Shown: positions 32,176 to 40,093 of the stretch, piece by piece | Numbering within the stretch: the first letter of the stretch is position 1 | Layout of the letters: each line of letters opens with the position of its first letter | Assembly: GCA_014190515.1 (NCBI GenBank) | Contig: BJGN01000010.1 | Coordinates: 1 to 40,093, forward strand | Source: Bacteroidota bacterium | Lineage (GTDB): Bacteria; Bacteroidota; Bacteroidia; Chitinophagales; Saprospiraceae | Length of the DNA: 40,093 nucleotides | Direction of reading: 5' to 3' | Notes under the pieces: model-generated | What the model was told of the DNA's origin: nothing | What the model saw: only the letters and a program-made list of their open reading frames with translations | Database searches by the model: none | Made by a program: the position numbers and the translations under genes

Positions 32176-33453
32176 ATGTCAAAAAGGATTACCTGGAAGG
32201 GGGGACTTGGTAGTGTGCTACTTTGGTCGGTTATTTCAGCTGCTTTTATTGGTCCTGGAACGGTTACCACCGCAGCCAACGCGGGGGCTCTTTTTGGCAC
32301 ACAATTGCTTTGGGCTTTACTTTTTTCCACCCTGGCAACCATTCTTTTGCAAGAGGGTGTGGTTAGATTAACCCTGGTTTCTGGTAAAAGTTTTGGTGAG
32401 GTTATTCGATTAAAATTTGGTTCAGGAAAATCAAAATGGATTCCAGTTCTCGTCTTTTTTGCGCTATGGCTGGGCTGCTCCGCCTATGAAGCTGGTAATA
32501 TCGTTGGCGCCGCTGCCGGTATAAAACTTTTTTCAGATTTACCACAGTTGACTATCGTTCTTTTTATAGGTAGCACCGTCTTTTCATTACTATCAGTGAA
32601 TAATACGGTCATTTTAGCCAGAATTCTAGGCTTAATTGTAGCTATTATGGGGATAGCCTTTTGTTGGATTGCTTTTAAGGTTCCGCTCGATTATTCCTTA
32701 GTATTAAAGCACTCATTTTTACCATCTTTACCTGTTTCCAGTGCTTTACTGGTTATTGGATTAATTGGTACTACTATCGTACCCTATAACCTTTTTCTTG
32801 CTTCCGGAGTGACAAAGGATCAGGAAATTTCTGAAATGAGATGGGGAATAACCATAGCTATTTTATTTGGTGGCATTATATCCATGGCTATTTTACTTGT
32901 TGGTACTCAAATATCAGGTACCTTTTCATTTGAAGCTATTGCTTTAGCGCTAAATAAATATATGGGTAAATTGGGTGCTTACTTTTTTGCTATCGGTCTG
33001 TTCGCCGCAGGTTTTTCCAGTGCAATTACCGCTCCTATGGCCGCTGGTTTAGCAGGTACTAAACTGTTGGATAATAAAATTTCCGCTAAATATATCTGGT
33101 TAAGTGTGCTTTTGATCGGTCTGGCCTTCGGTTTACCCGATATAAAACCAATTCCTCTTATTATTTTTGCTCAAGCTTTGAATGGGTTACTTTTACCTCT
33201 GATGACCACCCTTTTATATTTTTTATTGAATGATCCTTCTTTAATGGGAACCCGTTGGATAAACAACAAATGGAATAATGCTTTATTTATTTTGGTTGTT
33301 GCCATTACTTGTTGGATTGGATTGTACAACGTTACCCAGGCCTATCTTAAAGTATTTGATTCACCATCAAATTTTTCAAATTTACATTCCATGAGTATCA
33401 GCCTTTTTACCTTTATATATATTGGTTGGGTTATTTTTAAAACAGGAAAGTAA
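32176..33453 (+). CDS. NRAMP-family divalent cation transporter, non-canonical metal site
   Basis: This inner-membrane protein of 425 residues has about eleven helices and the NRAMP fold. Helix 1 has G26-P-G-T29 where canonical members have DPGN, and helix 6 has V202-P-Y-N205 where they have MPHN. Thus the Asp, Asn and Met that bind Mn2+ or Fe2+, and the adjacent His, are all replaced. Divergent NRAMP clades with altered sites are known, some transporting other ions, so calling it MntH would be unsafe. It appears monocistronic and has its own -7 box. Confidence 0.85.
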   Translation: MSKRITWKGGLGSVLLWSVISAAFIGPGTVTTAANAGALFGTQLLWALLFSTLATILLQEGVVRLTLVSGKSFGEVIRLKFGSGKSKWIPVLVFFALWLGCSAYEAGNIVGAAAGIKLFSDLPQLTIVLFIGSTVFSLLSVNNTVILARILGLIVAIMGIAFCWIAFKVPLDYSLVLKHSFLPSLPVSSALLVIGLIGTTIVPYNLFLASGVTKDQEISEMRWGITIAILFGGIISMAILLVGTQISGTFSFEAIALALNKYMGKLGAYFFAIGLFAAGFSSAITAPMAAGLAGTKLLDNKISAKYIWLSVLLIGLAFGLPDIKPIPLIIFAQALNGLLLPLMTTLLYFLLNDPSLMGTRWINNKWNNALFILVVAITCWIGLYNVTQAYLKVFDSPSNFSNLHSMSISLFTFIYIGWVIFKTGK

Positions 33454-33503
33454 TTTTTAACAGATTTTTTTATTAAATTGAGAATGAAATAAATTCATTT
33501 TAT

Positions 33504-34133
33504 ATGAAACCATTTGTTTCATTCTTTTACCTGTTTACATTGCTACTCCTGGGTATAGGTCAATATTCTAAGGAGGTAAGTCTTTTTGATGGTTATACTT
33601 TCAATGGGTGGGAAGGTGATACATTAAATACCTGGCGTATTGAAGATAATATGATTATCGGGGGTTCTTTGATTAAAAATGTTCCAGAAAATAATTTCTT
33701 GTGTACAAGTCGCTCCTACCGTAATTTTATATTGAAATTTAAAATAAAATTAGTAGGATACGAGGGGTTTATAAATGCCGGACTTCAATTTAGAAGTGTT
33801 AGGGCTACTAATCCTTCTAATGAAATGATTGGTTATCAGGCAGATTGGGGAAAAGAATATTGGGCAAGTTTATATGATGAATCCCGTCGAAATAAAACAC
33901 TTGCCTCTCCCGACTCAGCAAAAGTACTTACCTGGATAAAACAAAATGATTGGAATGATTATGTGATTCTTGCGAATAATAACAGAATAAGGTTATTTAT
34001 TAATGGTCATAAATCTGTAGATTATCTTGAATCAGATATTTCAATTCCTTTATCTGGATTAATTGGATTACAAATTCATGGTGGGGGAAAGGCAAAAGTT
34101 TACTTTAAAGAACTATATATTAAGGAATTATAG
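33504..34133 (+). CDS. DUF1080 (3-keto-disaccharide hydrolase-like) secreted protein
   Basis: This 209-residue protein has a signal-like N-terminus (FVSFFYLFTLLLLGIGQ). A single DUF1080 domain follows, with the hallmarks SLFDGYTFNGWEG, WRIEDNMIIGG, NFILKFKIKL, NAGLQFRS, IGYQADWG and GLIGLQIHGG. The fold is a concanavalin-like beta sandwich. Some members hydrolyse 3-ketoglycosides after C3 oxidation of sugars. It is followed after 25 bases by a PVC-type dehydrogenase, a common pairing. An AATGAA/TTCATT hairpin (33483-33499) lies just upstream and is of uncertain meaning. Confidence 0.88.
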   Translation: MKPFVSFFYLFTLLLLGIGQYSKEVSLFDGYTFNGWEGDTLNTWRIEDNMIIGGSLIKNVPENNFLCTSRSYRNFILKFKIKLVGYEGFINAGLQFRSVRATNPSNEMIGYQADWGKEYWASLYDESRRNKTLASPDSAKVLTWIKQNDWNDYVILANNNRIRLFINGHKSVDYLESDISIPLSGLIGLQIHGGGKAKVYFKELYIKEL

Positions 34134-34158
34134 TTTTTTTTAAATAAAAAAATATTTT

Positions 34159-37026
34159 ATGGATGCTTTAAAAATATTGATTCCTATTTTTTTACTGTTG
34201 GGATTTTATTCAGGGAAGTCCAATAGGACGTATGTTGCAAAAAGTACAAATATCCCGGATACCGTAAAAATTGATCAACATTTTTTTCTGGAAGCTACTA
34301 TGCTTGGTTATTTTGATAAGAACGGAACCAGAAATCCTACCCTTAAAGCAAATAAAGGAAGTCGGGTAAGAATTACGATGACCAATGGTGAGACGATGAC
34401 CCATGATATATCCCTGGAAAAATTGGGGGTAAAAAGTGCATCCATCATTGAAAAGGGGGCAACTACCAGTATTGATTTTATAGCTGAAACAGATGATATT
34501 TATTTTTGTACGGTACCTGGTCATCGTGCAGCAGGTATGGTTGGAAAAATTCAGGTGGTTAAAGGTTCTACAAACCAAAAGGAAGTGGTTGGGAAATTAC
34601 CTGTTTTAAAGGGTATAAAATTGAATCTCGATGTTGAGTTGGGCAATTTAATGGATTGGGAAACTACGGGCGATGCTTTTCAGGGAGCCCAATTAGCGGC
34701 AGATATCTCTACCTTATTTGATAAAGACATGAATGTGGGCGCCAGGGGACAGTATTTCATAAGTAGTGGGGGAACTAAACAATACAAGAGAACAGGTACC
34801 TTAACTTCGAAATCATTTCCTGTAAAATTTCCTTATGCCAGCTTCTGGGTTTCAGGCGGGGCTTTACTTGACACCAGGGTAGAAATTGTTTTGACCGATA
34901 ATCAGGAAGTTATTTTTCAATCAACAGGTCAGGGACGGTCTAATTTACAACCCGTTGTGGTCGATTTACAAGCCTACAAGAACAGAGATATTTTTATAAG
35001 AATTATAGATAAGGAAAATGGAATTTCGCAGATTCCTTATATTCCTGATGATAAATGGGCTCATATCAATTTTGATCATTTTCAATTCCATTCAAAAAGA
35101 CCCATTTTTGAAAATGAACTTTTTCAAAAGGATATTATTGTTTTACCTCCTCTTGATCCTGTTTTAAATGCCGGACTTTCAGGTGAAATGGCTGCAAAAG
35201 CCATGACTTTACCTGACGGATTTAAAATTCAACTGGCAGCAAGTGAACCCGATATAGTTCGACCCATCAGTTTTACCTTTGATGCACGAGGAAGACTTTG
35301 GGTTGTTGAAGGTCATACTTATCCTATACCAGCTCCAGAAGGGAAGGGAAAAGACCGTATTTTGATTTTTGAGGATTCTGATGGAAATGGTTCGTTGGAT
35401 AAACGAAAGGTTTTTATGGAAAATCTTAACCTGGTCAGTGGAATTGAAGTGGGAATGGGTGGTGTCTGGCTTTGTGCCGCTCCTTACTTGTTGTTTATTC
35501 CTACCGATTTCGAAAAGGATGTTCCAACGGGGGAAATTCAGAAAATTTTAGATGGTTGGGGTACCCAGGACACTCATGAAGTATTGAATAATCTTCGTTG
35601 GGGACCGGATGGATGGCTTTATGGAGTACATGGCGTTTTTACCCACTCTAAAGTTGGAAAACCGGGTTCCCTTGAAAATGAAAGGACCAAAATTAATGCC
35701 GGGGTTTGGCGTTTACATCCTTCAACGCATCAATTTGAAGTTTTTGCAGAGGGTACCAGTAATCCATGGGGTATTGATTTTAATGATTATGGACATGCTT
35801 TTATAACGGTTTGCGTTATTCCTCACATGTACCATGTGATTCAAGGTGCCCGGTATGAAAGGCAAGCCGGGAAAAGTTTCAATCCTTTTACTTATGATGA
35901 AATAAAGACCATTGCTGACCACAAACATTATATTGGAGATAGAGGCCCACATGCCGGAAATTTTCGTTCCGCCGCTGTTGGAGGTGGACATGCACATGCA
36001 GGGGCTATGATTTATTTGGGTGGGTCCTCCTGGCCTGCTGAATACCGAAATGTTATTTTTATGAATAATATTAACGGGGCACTATTAAATAATGATTTGT
36101 TAACCAGAAAAGGGTCTGGGTATGTTGCCTCTCATAAGAATGACTTTTTGGCCATGAACGATACCTGGTCTCAGTGGCTTAATTTAAAATACGATCCAAG
36201 TGGCTCAGTTTTTGCCATCGATTGGTATGATAAAAACCAATGTCATAGCACAAATCCTGATGTGCATGATAAAACAATGGGCAGAATCTTTAAAATTTCC
36301 TATAAAAAGGATTCTTTCATTCAGGTGAATTTATATAAATCAACAGATACGGAATTGGTTAATTATCAATTGCATGAAAATGAATGGTTTGTTCGTACCT
36401 CGAGAACTATATTACAGGAACGTGGTGCAAATGAAGCCGTGCATCTTGCTTTGAATCAAATACTTAATAATCATCCGGATATTACCAGGAAATTAAGGGC
36501 TTTATGGACGCTTCATGTTACCAAAGGTACCAATGAGGCGATGTTACAAAAGCTTCTTTTACACGAAAATGAACACATTAGAAGTTGGTCTATTCAATTA
36601 TTGTTGGAGAAAAAGGATGTTTCTGTCGAATCATTATCTGCCCTGGAAAATATGACTGTAAAAGAATCTTCTCCATTGGTAAGATTGTATTTGACGGCTG
36701 GCTTAATGAGGCTGCCTTTAGGGCAGAGATGGAAAATATTGGAAATTTTATCTGGAAAAGAGGAAGATATAAAAGATCATAATCTTCCCCTCATGCTTTG
36801 GTACGCCGCAGAACCATTAGCTGAATTAAATATGGAAAAATTGATTGGTATAGCGGAATCAACGAAAATGCCCCAATTTTTGAAATTTACCATCCAAAGG
36901 ATAGGTGCTATAAATTCTGAATATTCCAAAAAAGTATTGAAGGCGTTAGCTTTAAGGTTGGGTCACCAACATGATAATCATGAGAATGTAAGACTGATTG
37001 AAAAACTAACGGCTGCGAATCCTTAA
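34159..37026 (+). CDS. Cupredoxin - PVC-type dehydrogenase - HEAT repeat fusion protein
   Basis: This protein of 955 residues has a signal segment (1-18). Residues about 40-135 are a plastocyanin/azurin-like cupredoxin domain with all four type-1 copper ligands apparent: H82, C117, H122 and M127 (FCTVPGHRAAGM). Residues about 150-320 form a jelly-roll-like beta domain. Residues about 345-760 are a PVC-type membrane-bound dehydrogenase beta-propeller (LPDGFKIQLAASEPDIVRP, GRLWVVEGHTYP, GWLYGVHGVF, HAGAMIYLGGSSWP). HEAT-like helices follow to the end. No CxxCH heme motif is present, although many relatives carry a cytochrome c domain. The copper domain may replace it as electron acceptor. It is flanked by a DUF1080 and a VCBS gene, as expected for oxidative sugar breakdown outside the cytoplasm. 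Confidence 0.87.
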   Translation: MDALKILIPIFLLLGFYSGKSNRTYVAKSTNIPDTVKIDQHFFLEATMLGYFDKNGTRNPTLKANKGSRVRITMTNGETMTHDISLEKLGVKSASIIEKGATTSIDFIAETDDIYFCTVPGHRAAGMVGKIQVVKGSTNQKEVVGKLPVLKGIKLNLDVELGNLMDWETTGDAFQGAQLAADISTLFDKDMNVGARGQYFISSGGTKQYKRTGTLTSKSFPVKFPYASFWVSGGALLDTRVEIVLTDNQEVIFQSTGQGRSNLQPVVVDLQAYKNRDIFIRIIDKENGISQIPYIPDDKWAHINFDHFQFHSKRPIFENELFQKDIIVLPPLDPVLNAGLSGEMAAKAMTLPDGFKIQLAASEPDIVRPISFTFDARGRLWVVEGHTYPIPAPEGKGKDRILIFEDSDGNGSLDKRKVFMENLNLVSGIEVGMGGVWLCAAPYLLFIPTDFEKDVPTGEIQKILDGWGTQDTHEVLNNLRWGPDGWLYGVHGVFTHSKVGKPGSLENERTKINAGVWRLHPSTHQFEVFAEGTSNPWGIDFNDYGHAFITVCVIPHMYHVIQGARYERQAGKSFNPFTYDEIKTIADHKHYIGDRGPHAGNFRSAAVGGGHAHAGAMIYLGGSSWPAEYRNVIFMNNINGALLNNDLLTRKGSGYVASHKNDFLAMNDTWSQWLNLKYDPSGSVFAIDWYDKNQCHSTNPDVHDKTMGRIFKISYKKDSFIQVNLYKSTDTELVNYQLHENEWFVRTSRTILQERGANEAVHLALNQILNNHPDITRKLRALWTLHVTKGTNEAMLQKLLLHENEHIRSWSIQLLLEKKDVSVESLSALENMTVKESSPLVRLYLTAGLMRLPLGQRWKILEILSGKEEDIKDHNLPLMLWYAAEPLAELNMEKLIGIAESTKMPQFLKFTIQRIGAINSEYSKKVLKALALRLGHQHDNHENVRLIEKLTAANP

Positions 37027-37058
37027 TATAGGTTATTAAAAGTTATAATAAATTCACT

Positions 37059-38225
37059 ATGAAGTATTTATTAAGTATTTTTATTTTATCTACTGGACTG
37101 CATTTGTCTCTTTTCAGTCAAACACCTGCATTTGTCAAGACCGTTATTACCAGAGATTTCATATCAGAAGGGGTAGCAGCCGCTGACTTGAATAAGGATG
37201 GGGAACAGGATATTATTGCGGGTTATTATTGGTTTGAAGCTCCAACATGGAAAAGACATGAGCTATTGCCAGGCAGAATATTTGAACCGCGTAAGGAGTA
37301 TAGTGAGTCTTTTCTCAATTTGGCTTTAGATGTAAATTTAGATGGATGGGATGATGTAGTAATTATAGATTATCCTGGAAAAGCAGGTTTTTGGCTTGAA
37401 AATCCTCAAAATAAATCCGGTCATTGGTTAAAACACGTTATTGCCGATGAAATGGGAATTTCAAATGAATCTCCTGGATTTATTGATATAGATGGCGATG
37501 GACGTTTGGATATTCTTTGTGGAGATTACAAAAAAAGGCAGATTGTTTGGCTACAGGCTCCAACTGAAAAGGGCGCATTGAATTGGACCAGGCATCCAAT
37601 AAGTTCGGTTAATGTGAAAGGTACAGATCGTTTTTCTCACGGTATTGGTTTTGGTGATGTAAATATGGACGGCATCAAAGATGTGGTTATTACAGATGGA
37701 TGGTTTGAAGGCAAAAGGGATTTATCCTCGGGTGACTGGATCTTTCATGAGGCGACGCTAGGTGAGCCTTGTTCTCACATGCAGATTTTAGATGTAAATG
37801 GAGACGGTAAAAATGACGTGGTTAGTGCCTCTGCGCATGCACTGGGTGTTTGGTGGCACGAACAAATAAATGTCAATGGATCTATTGCATTTAAAACCCA
37901 TTTGATTAGTAATGCCACGTCTCAGACTCATTCTACAATAATGGCTGATATTGATGGTGATGGTAAGGAGGAAATGATAACAGGAAAACGTTTTTTAGCC
38001 CATAATGGTAATGATGCAGGGGATGGAGATACTCCAATCTTAATGTATTTTAATTTTGATTCTTCTACAATGCCCTATTTTGGTGAGCATATTATTGATT
38101 ATGATTCTGGTGCCGGTCTGAATATCGCAGTCCGGGACATGAATAGGGATAACAAACCAGACCTGATTATTGCCAATAAAAATGGGGTATTTGTACTGAT
38201 AAATCAGATGACACCTAAAAAGTAA
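37059..38225 (+). CDS. Secreted VCBS/FG-GAP repeat protein (seven-bladed propeller)
   Basis: This 388-residue protein has a signal peptide ending LHLSLFSQ. Seven calcium-loop repeats of the D-x-[DN]-x-D-G type are spaced about 50 residues apart: ADLNKDGEQD, DVNLDGWDD, DIDGDGRLD, DVNMDGIKD, DVNGDGKND, DIDGDGKEE and DMNRDNKPD. This predicts an integrin-like beta-propeller outside the cytoplasm. No catalytic residues are evident. It starts 32 bases after the dehydrogenase gene and probably belongs to the same transcription unit, possibly as a binding partner. Confidence 0.9.
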   Translation: MKYLLSIFILSTGLHLSLFSQTPAFVKTVITRDFISEGVAAADLNKDGEQDIIAGYYWFEAPTWKRHELLPGRIFEPRKEYSESFLNLALDVNLDGWDDVVIIDYPGKAGFWLENPQNKSGHWLKHVIADEMGISNESPGFIDIDGDGRLDILCGDYKKRQIVWLQAPTEKGALNWTRHPISSVNVKGTDRFSHGIGFGDVNMDGIKDVVITDGWFEGKRDLSSGDWIFHEATLGEPCSHMQILDVNGDGKNDVVSASAHALGVWWHEQINVNGSIAFKTHLISNATSQTHSTIMADIDGDGKEEMITGKRFLAHNGNDAGDGDTPILMYFNFDSSTMPYFGEHIIDYDSGAGLNIAVRDMNRDNKPDLIIANKNGVFVLINQMTPKK

Positions 38226-38368
38226 GGCGTTTTACCAAAAGCCAGACGCAATTAAGATTTTGAAATGATGCCTCTTTCCTGGATGGTTGGGGATTTATGT
38301 AATATGGTACTTTTTGGGGTTATGAGGATTAAAGTTGCACTTATTGGATTGTTATCTTTTTTTAGGCC

Positions 38369-38797
38369 TTACATTCCTTTTTGTGTTGTCCTTTTTTTTG
38401 CCTCTTTGGTTATCGCAAAGCTTTCACGTCTTGTAATTGTTTTTATAAACTCGACTTTTCTAAAACGCAATGCACTAAAATCGTCATCAATGGAAACTTG
38501 TCTTACAAGTTCTAAATTATATTTACTCAAACTAGTCCATCCGGAATCCCGGTTAAAGTCACATTTATAGTTTTTTGAAGTCATTTTAGGATAGCACAAC
38601 CAAATTACGGCATCCCCTTTTAGTTTTTGATAAATTGCTGATATAAATTGTTCAATTTCTATTACCTCCATGAATTCTTTAATAATGGTTGCCCTCTTTG
38701 ACATTTCTTCAAGTTCGTTGTCAAACGTTTTTGGACTATTGATGGCAACAATATTGGGTTGTTCTTTGTAATTTAATTTTTTAAAAAGGGGTGTCAT
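38369..38797 (-). CDS. Conserved hypothetical protein
   Basis: This 142-residue cytoplasmic protein has no signal or membrane segment. MTPLFKKLNYKEQ, KLKGDAVIWLCYPK, YKCDFNRDSGW and VRQVSIDDDFSALRFRKVEFIK recall a small uncharacterised family that I have seen repeatedly in Bacteroidota. It ends in a basic helix (TKEAKKRTTQKGM). Function is unknown. It is convergent with the VCBS gene, and a plus-strand open frame over the same DNA (38265-38570) is judged a shadow. Confidence 0.72.
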   Translation of the reverse strand: MTPLFKKLNYKEQPNIVAINSPKTFDNELEEMSKRATIIKEFMEVIEIEQFISAIYQKLKGDAVIWLCYPKMTSKNYKCDFNRDSGWTSLSKYNLELVRQVSIDDDFSALRFRKVEFIKTITRRESFAITKEAKKRTTQKGM

Positions 38798-38830
38798 GTG
38801 CTTTCCGGATATTTATCTATGTTGAAAAAA

Positions 38831-38838
38831 CAAAAATA
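38831..38838 (-). promoter_or_regulatory. -7 element (TATTTTTG) of the conserved hypothetical gene
   Basis: On the minus strand TATTTTTG is an exact TAnnTTTG match 33 bases upstream of the start at 38797. No clear -33 box is seen. Confidence 0.35.
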
Positions 38839-38893
38839 ATCAAGAAATATACATCCATCATAAAAAACCTTCTCATTTCTAGGGTAACACTTA

Positions 38894-39421
38894 TCACTCA
38901 ATATCTATGTCTCCTGCTCTGAATGACCATTCTATATGTTTGTTAATATCTTGTCGTAACAACATATTTAGTTGCGCAGTATGGTGTTGGGTATGTCTCA
39001 TATTGTAAAGTAGAATTTCCAAAATCGGGTAATTCAAATCATTTGGATTGTCCCCCTCTTTAAATTTATCATTTAATGTTTCATTATTCAGAGCATAAAC
39101 GATTTGTTTCCCCTTTTCCCGGCTTTGTTTGAGATAGGCTACAATTTCTCGTTTCTCGTAAAATTTGTCAGGTATTAAATCGTCTATTGCTTCTATTGGT
39201 CTGTCTTCAGCTTCCTTTTGAGTAAAGGAAAGCAATGGTGAAAAGTCTCTGGGTGGAATGGCCAGATAATAGTCTAAAAAAATGGTACTATGGAAAGCAA
39301 GATAATAGAATCTTTTGTGCGTTGTAAAATAGTCATCCGGACAATTTGATATTACATTTATCAGCATATCAATGCTTGCTCCAAATTGATTCCACAATAT
39401 TTCATTGATTGATTTGTCCAT
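38894..39421 (-). CDS. DinB-family protein
   Basis: This four-helix bundle protein of 175 residues belongs to the DinB/YfiT group. It has FHSTIFLDYYLA, with a candidate metal-binding histidine in helix 2, and MRHTQHHTAQLNMLLR, with the C-terminal histidines. The family includes metal-dependent, thiol-dependent transferases, and most members are uncharacterised. The flanking genes on the same strand are a conserved hypothetical downstream and a Fic protein upstream, with gaps of about 100 bases, so co-transcription is not obvious. Confidence 0.83.
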   Translation of the reverse strand: MDKSINEILWNQFGASIDMLINVISNCPDDYFTTHKRFYYLAFHSTIFLDYYLAIPPRDFSPLLSFTQKEAEDRPIEAIDDLIPDKFYEKREIVAYLKQSREKGKQIVYALNNETLNDKFKEGDNPNDLNYPILEILLYNMRHTQHHTAQLNMLLRQDINKHIEWSFRAGDIDIE

Positions 39422-39547
39422 TTTTTCAGGTATCGTTTGTCTATTAAGTGAGGTTGTAATGGTCAGAGAATATCGTGAAATTTACCTCGTTAAAATGGCT
39501 TAAACGTAAATATTTTTTAACCAAAAAGTAGCAATTATTGCCAATGG

Positions 39548-40093
39548 TCAATTCAGTTTAAAATCTACCAGTTCGTAATTTACACTTCGTCCGCCTTCGT
39601 TGGTCTGTTTTAAAATTCCTTTTTCTACCAAATCTTTAATATCCCGTAAGGCTGTATCTGACGATGATTTATTTATTTTCGCCCATTTGGAACTTTGTAA
39701 TTTTCCTTTAAAGTTGTCAAATAATAGATTCAATACTTTCCTTTGTCTTTCGTTTATGGTCGTTTTTTCATGCAATTTCCAGAATTCTGCTTTTCTTAGT
39801 ATCTGTTGAGTAGTATTTTCTGTGGCAAGTATTGCATTTTTTAAACAATGAAGAAACCAATTCAGCCATTCTGTAATATCGTTTGAACTGTGTTGTACTT
39901 TTTGTAAAACATCATAATACTGTTTTCGCTCTTCAAGTATTTGGCTGGACATACTATAAAAACGTTCACCACTTCCTTCAGCACGTGCCAGTAGCATATC
40001 TGAAATGGCACGTCCAATACGACCATTGCCGTCGTCAAAGGGATGAATAATGATAAACCAAAAATGGGCTATTGCAGCTTTAAGAACCGGATC
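39548..40093 (-). CDS. Fic-domain AMP transferase-like protein, C-terminal part (5' end outside window)
   Basis: The minus-strand frame is open to the window edge, so the N-terminus is missing and about 181 residues are visible. The catalytic Fic motif is intact: AHFWFIIIHPFDDGNGRIGR, encoded near 40066-40010, with its histidine and Asn/Gly/Arg. Helices of the Fic core follow (WLNWFLHCLKNAI). A C-terminal winged-helix region is present (NERQRKVLNLLFDNF, SSSDTALRDIKDLVEKGILKQ). Fic enzymes usually transfer AMP to hydroxyl groups of target proteins; this DUF4172/HTH-tailed form is common in bacterial chromosomes. Whether an inhibitory helix is present lies beyond the window. Confidence 0.92.
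   Translation of the reverse strand, partial: DPVLKAAIAHFWFIIIHPFDDGNGRIGRAISDMLLARAEGSGERFYSMSSQILEERKQYYDVLQKVQHSSNDITEWLNWFLHCLKNAILATENTTQQILRKAEFWKLHEKTTINERQRKVLNLLFDNFKGKLQSSKWAKINKSSSDTALRDIKDLVEKGILKQTNEGGRSVNYELVDFKLN

Noticed and set aside
34210-34578. A 122-residue minus-strand open frame within the cupredoxin domain
   Set aside because: It is antisense to a clear copper-binding domain and is a compositional shadow.
38226-38243. Possible terminator hairpin GGCGTTTT/AAAAGCC after the VCBS gene
   Set aside because: The loop is only three bases, the stem has a bulge and no T-run follows, so it is not a convincing intrinsic terminator.
38265-38570. A 101-residue plus-strand open frame after the VCBS gene
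   Set aside because: Most of it is antisense to the conserved hypothetical gene at 38369-38797, whose protein has recognisable conserved blocks; the plus-strand product has none.

Overview
The window looks like a chromosomal segment of a Bacteroidota bacterium, most likely of the Saprospirales/Chitinophagales side. It is AT-rich. It carries a complete aerotolerance (Bat) operon, DUF5916, PorT-like and BamA-like outer-membrane proteins, an MVA-pathway kinase, a COX15-type heme A synthase, and several matches to the phylum-specific -7 promoter element TAnnTTTG. Genes are tightly packed and often overlap by 1-4 bases. No tRNA, rRNA, CRISPR array, transposase or phage gene was recognised.

Layout. 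1-1753: the end of an acyl-CoA dehydrogenase gene followed by an ACAD10/11 (LvaA)-like phosphotransferase. 1926-5247: envelope genes, namely a LysM glucosaminidase, a small beta-barrel, the LPS-export ATPase LptB and two tandem small lipoproteins. 5313-12502: the Bat operon (MoxR ATPase, DUF58, a BatD-like anchor protein, BatA, a fused BatB-BatC, BatD). 12504-14705: a large DUF5916 outer-membrane protein on the minus strand. 14846-19676: an OmpA lipoprotein, Ogt, a MoaD-like sulfur carrier, methionine aminopeptidase, a kinase-like protein plus HAD phosphatase pair, and Bcp. 19728-23784: an M23 peptidase, Aat and heme A synthase, all on the minus strand. The last two genes are separated by 639 bp of extremely AT-rich DNA. 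24270-31242: a plus-strand run with an SRAP protein, Dtd, a MazG-like protein, a SpoIIE-type phosphatase, a TM2 protein, a CBS-ACT protein, a BamA-like protein, NAD kinase and a membrane protein. 31214-33453: mevalonate kinase and a non-canonical NRAMP transporter. 33504-38225: a DUF1080 protein, a cupredoxin-PVC dehydrogenase-HEAT fusion and a VCBS protein, probably serving sugar oxidation outside the cytoplasm. 38369-40093: a conserved hypothetical, a DinB-family protein and a truncated Fic gene, all on the minus strand.

The most interesting region is 22.0-24.3 kb. Its 639-bp AT-rich spacer has TTTTCCACA (DnaA-box-like) elements at both ends and near its right side. Genes immediately left run leftward and genes to the right run rightward. 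By hand count, the G-versus-C balance of the plus strand changes across this region even when only plus-strand genes are compared. Together these suggest a chromosomal replication origin without a nearby dnaA. This is an inference that a cumulative GC-skew plot would settle. Other notable points are a cupredoxin domain on a PVC-type dehydrogenase that lacks a heme motif, an NRAMP protein missing the usual metal ligands, two adjacent lipoproteins sharing a C-E-x9-L-L-D-S signature, and a BatB-BatC fusion that keeps BatC's signal peptide internally.
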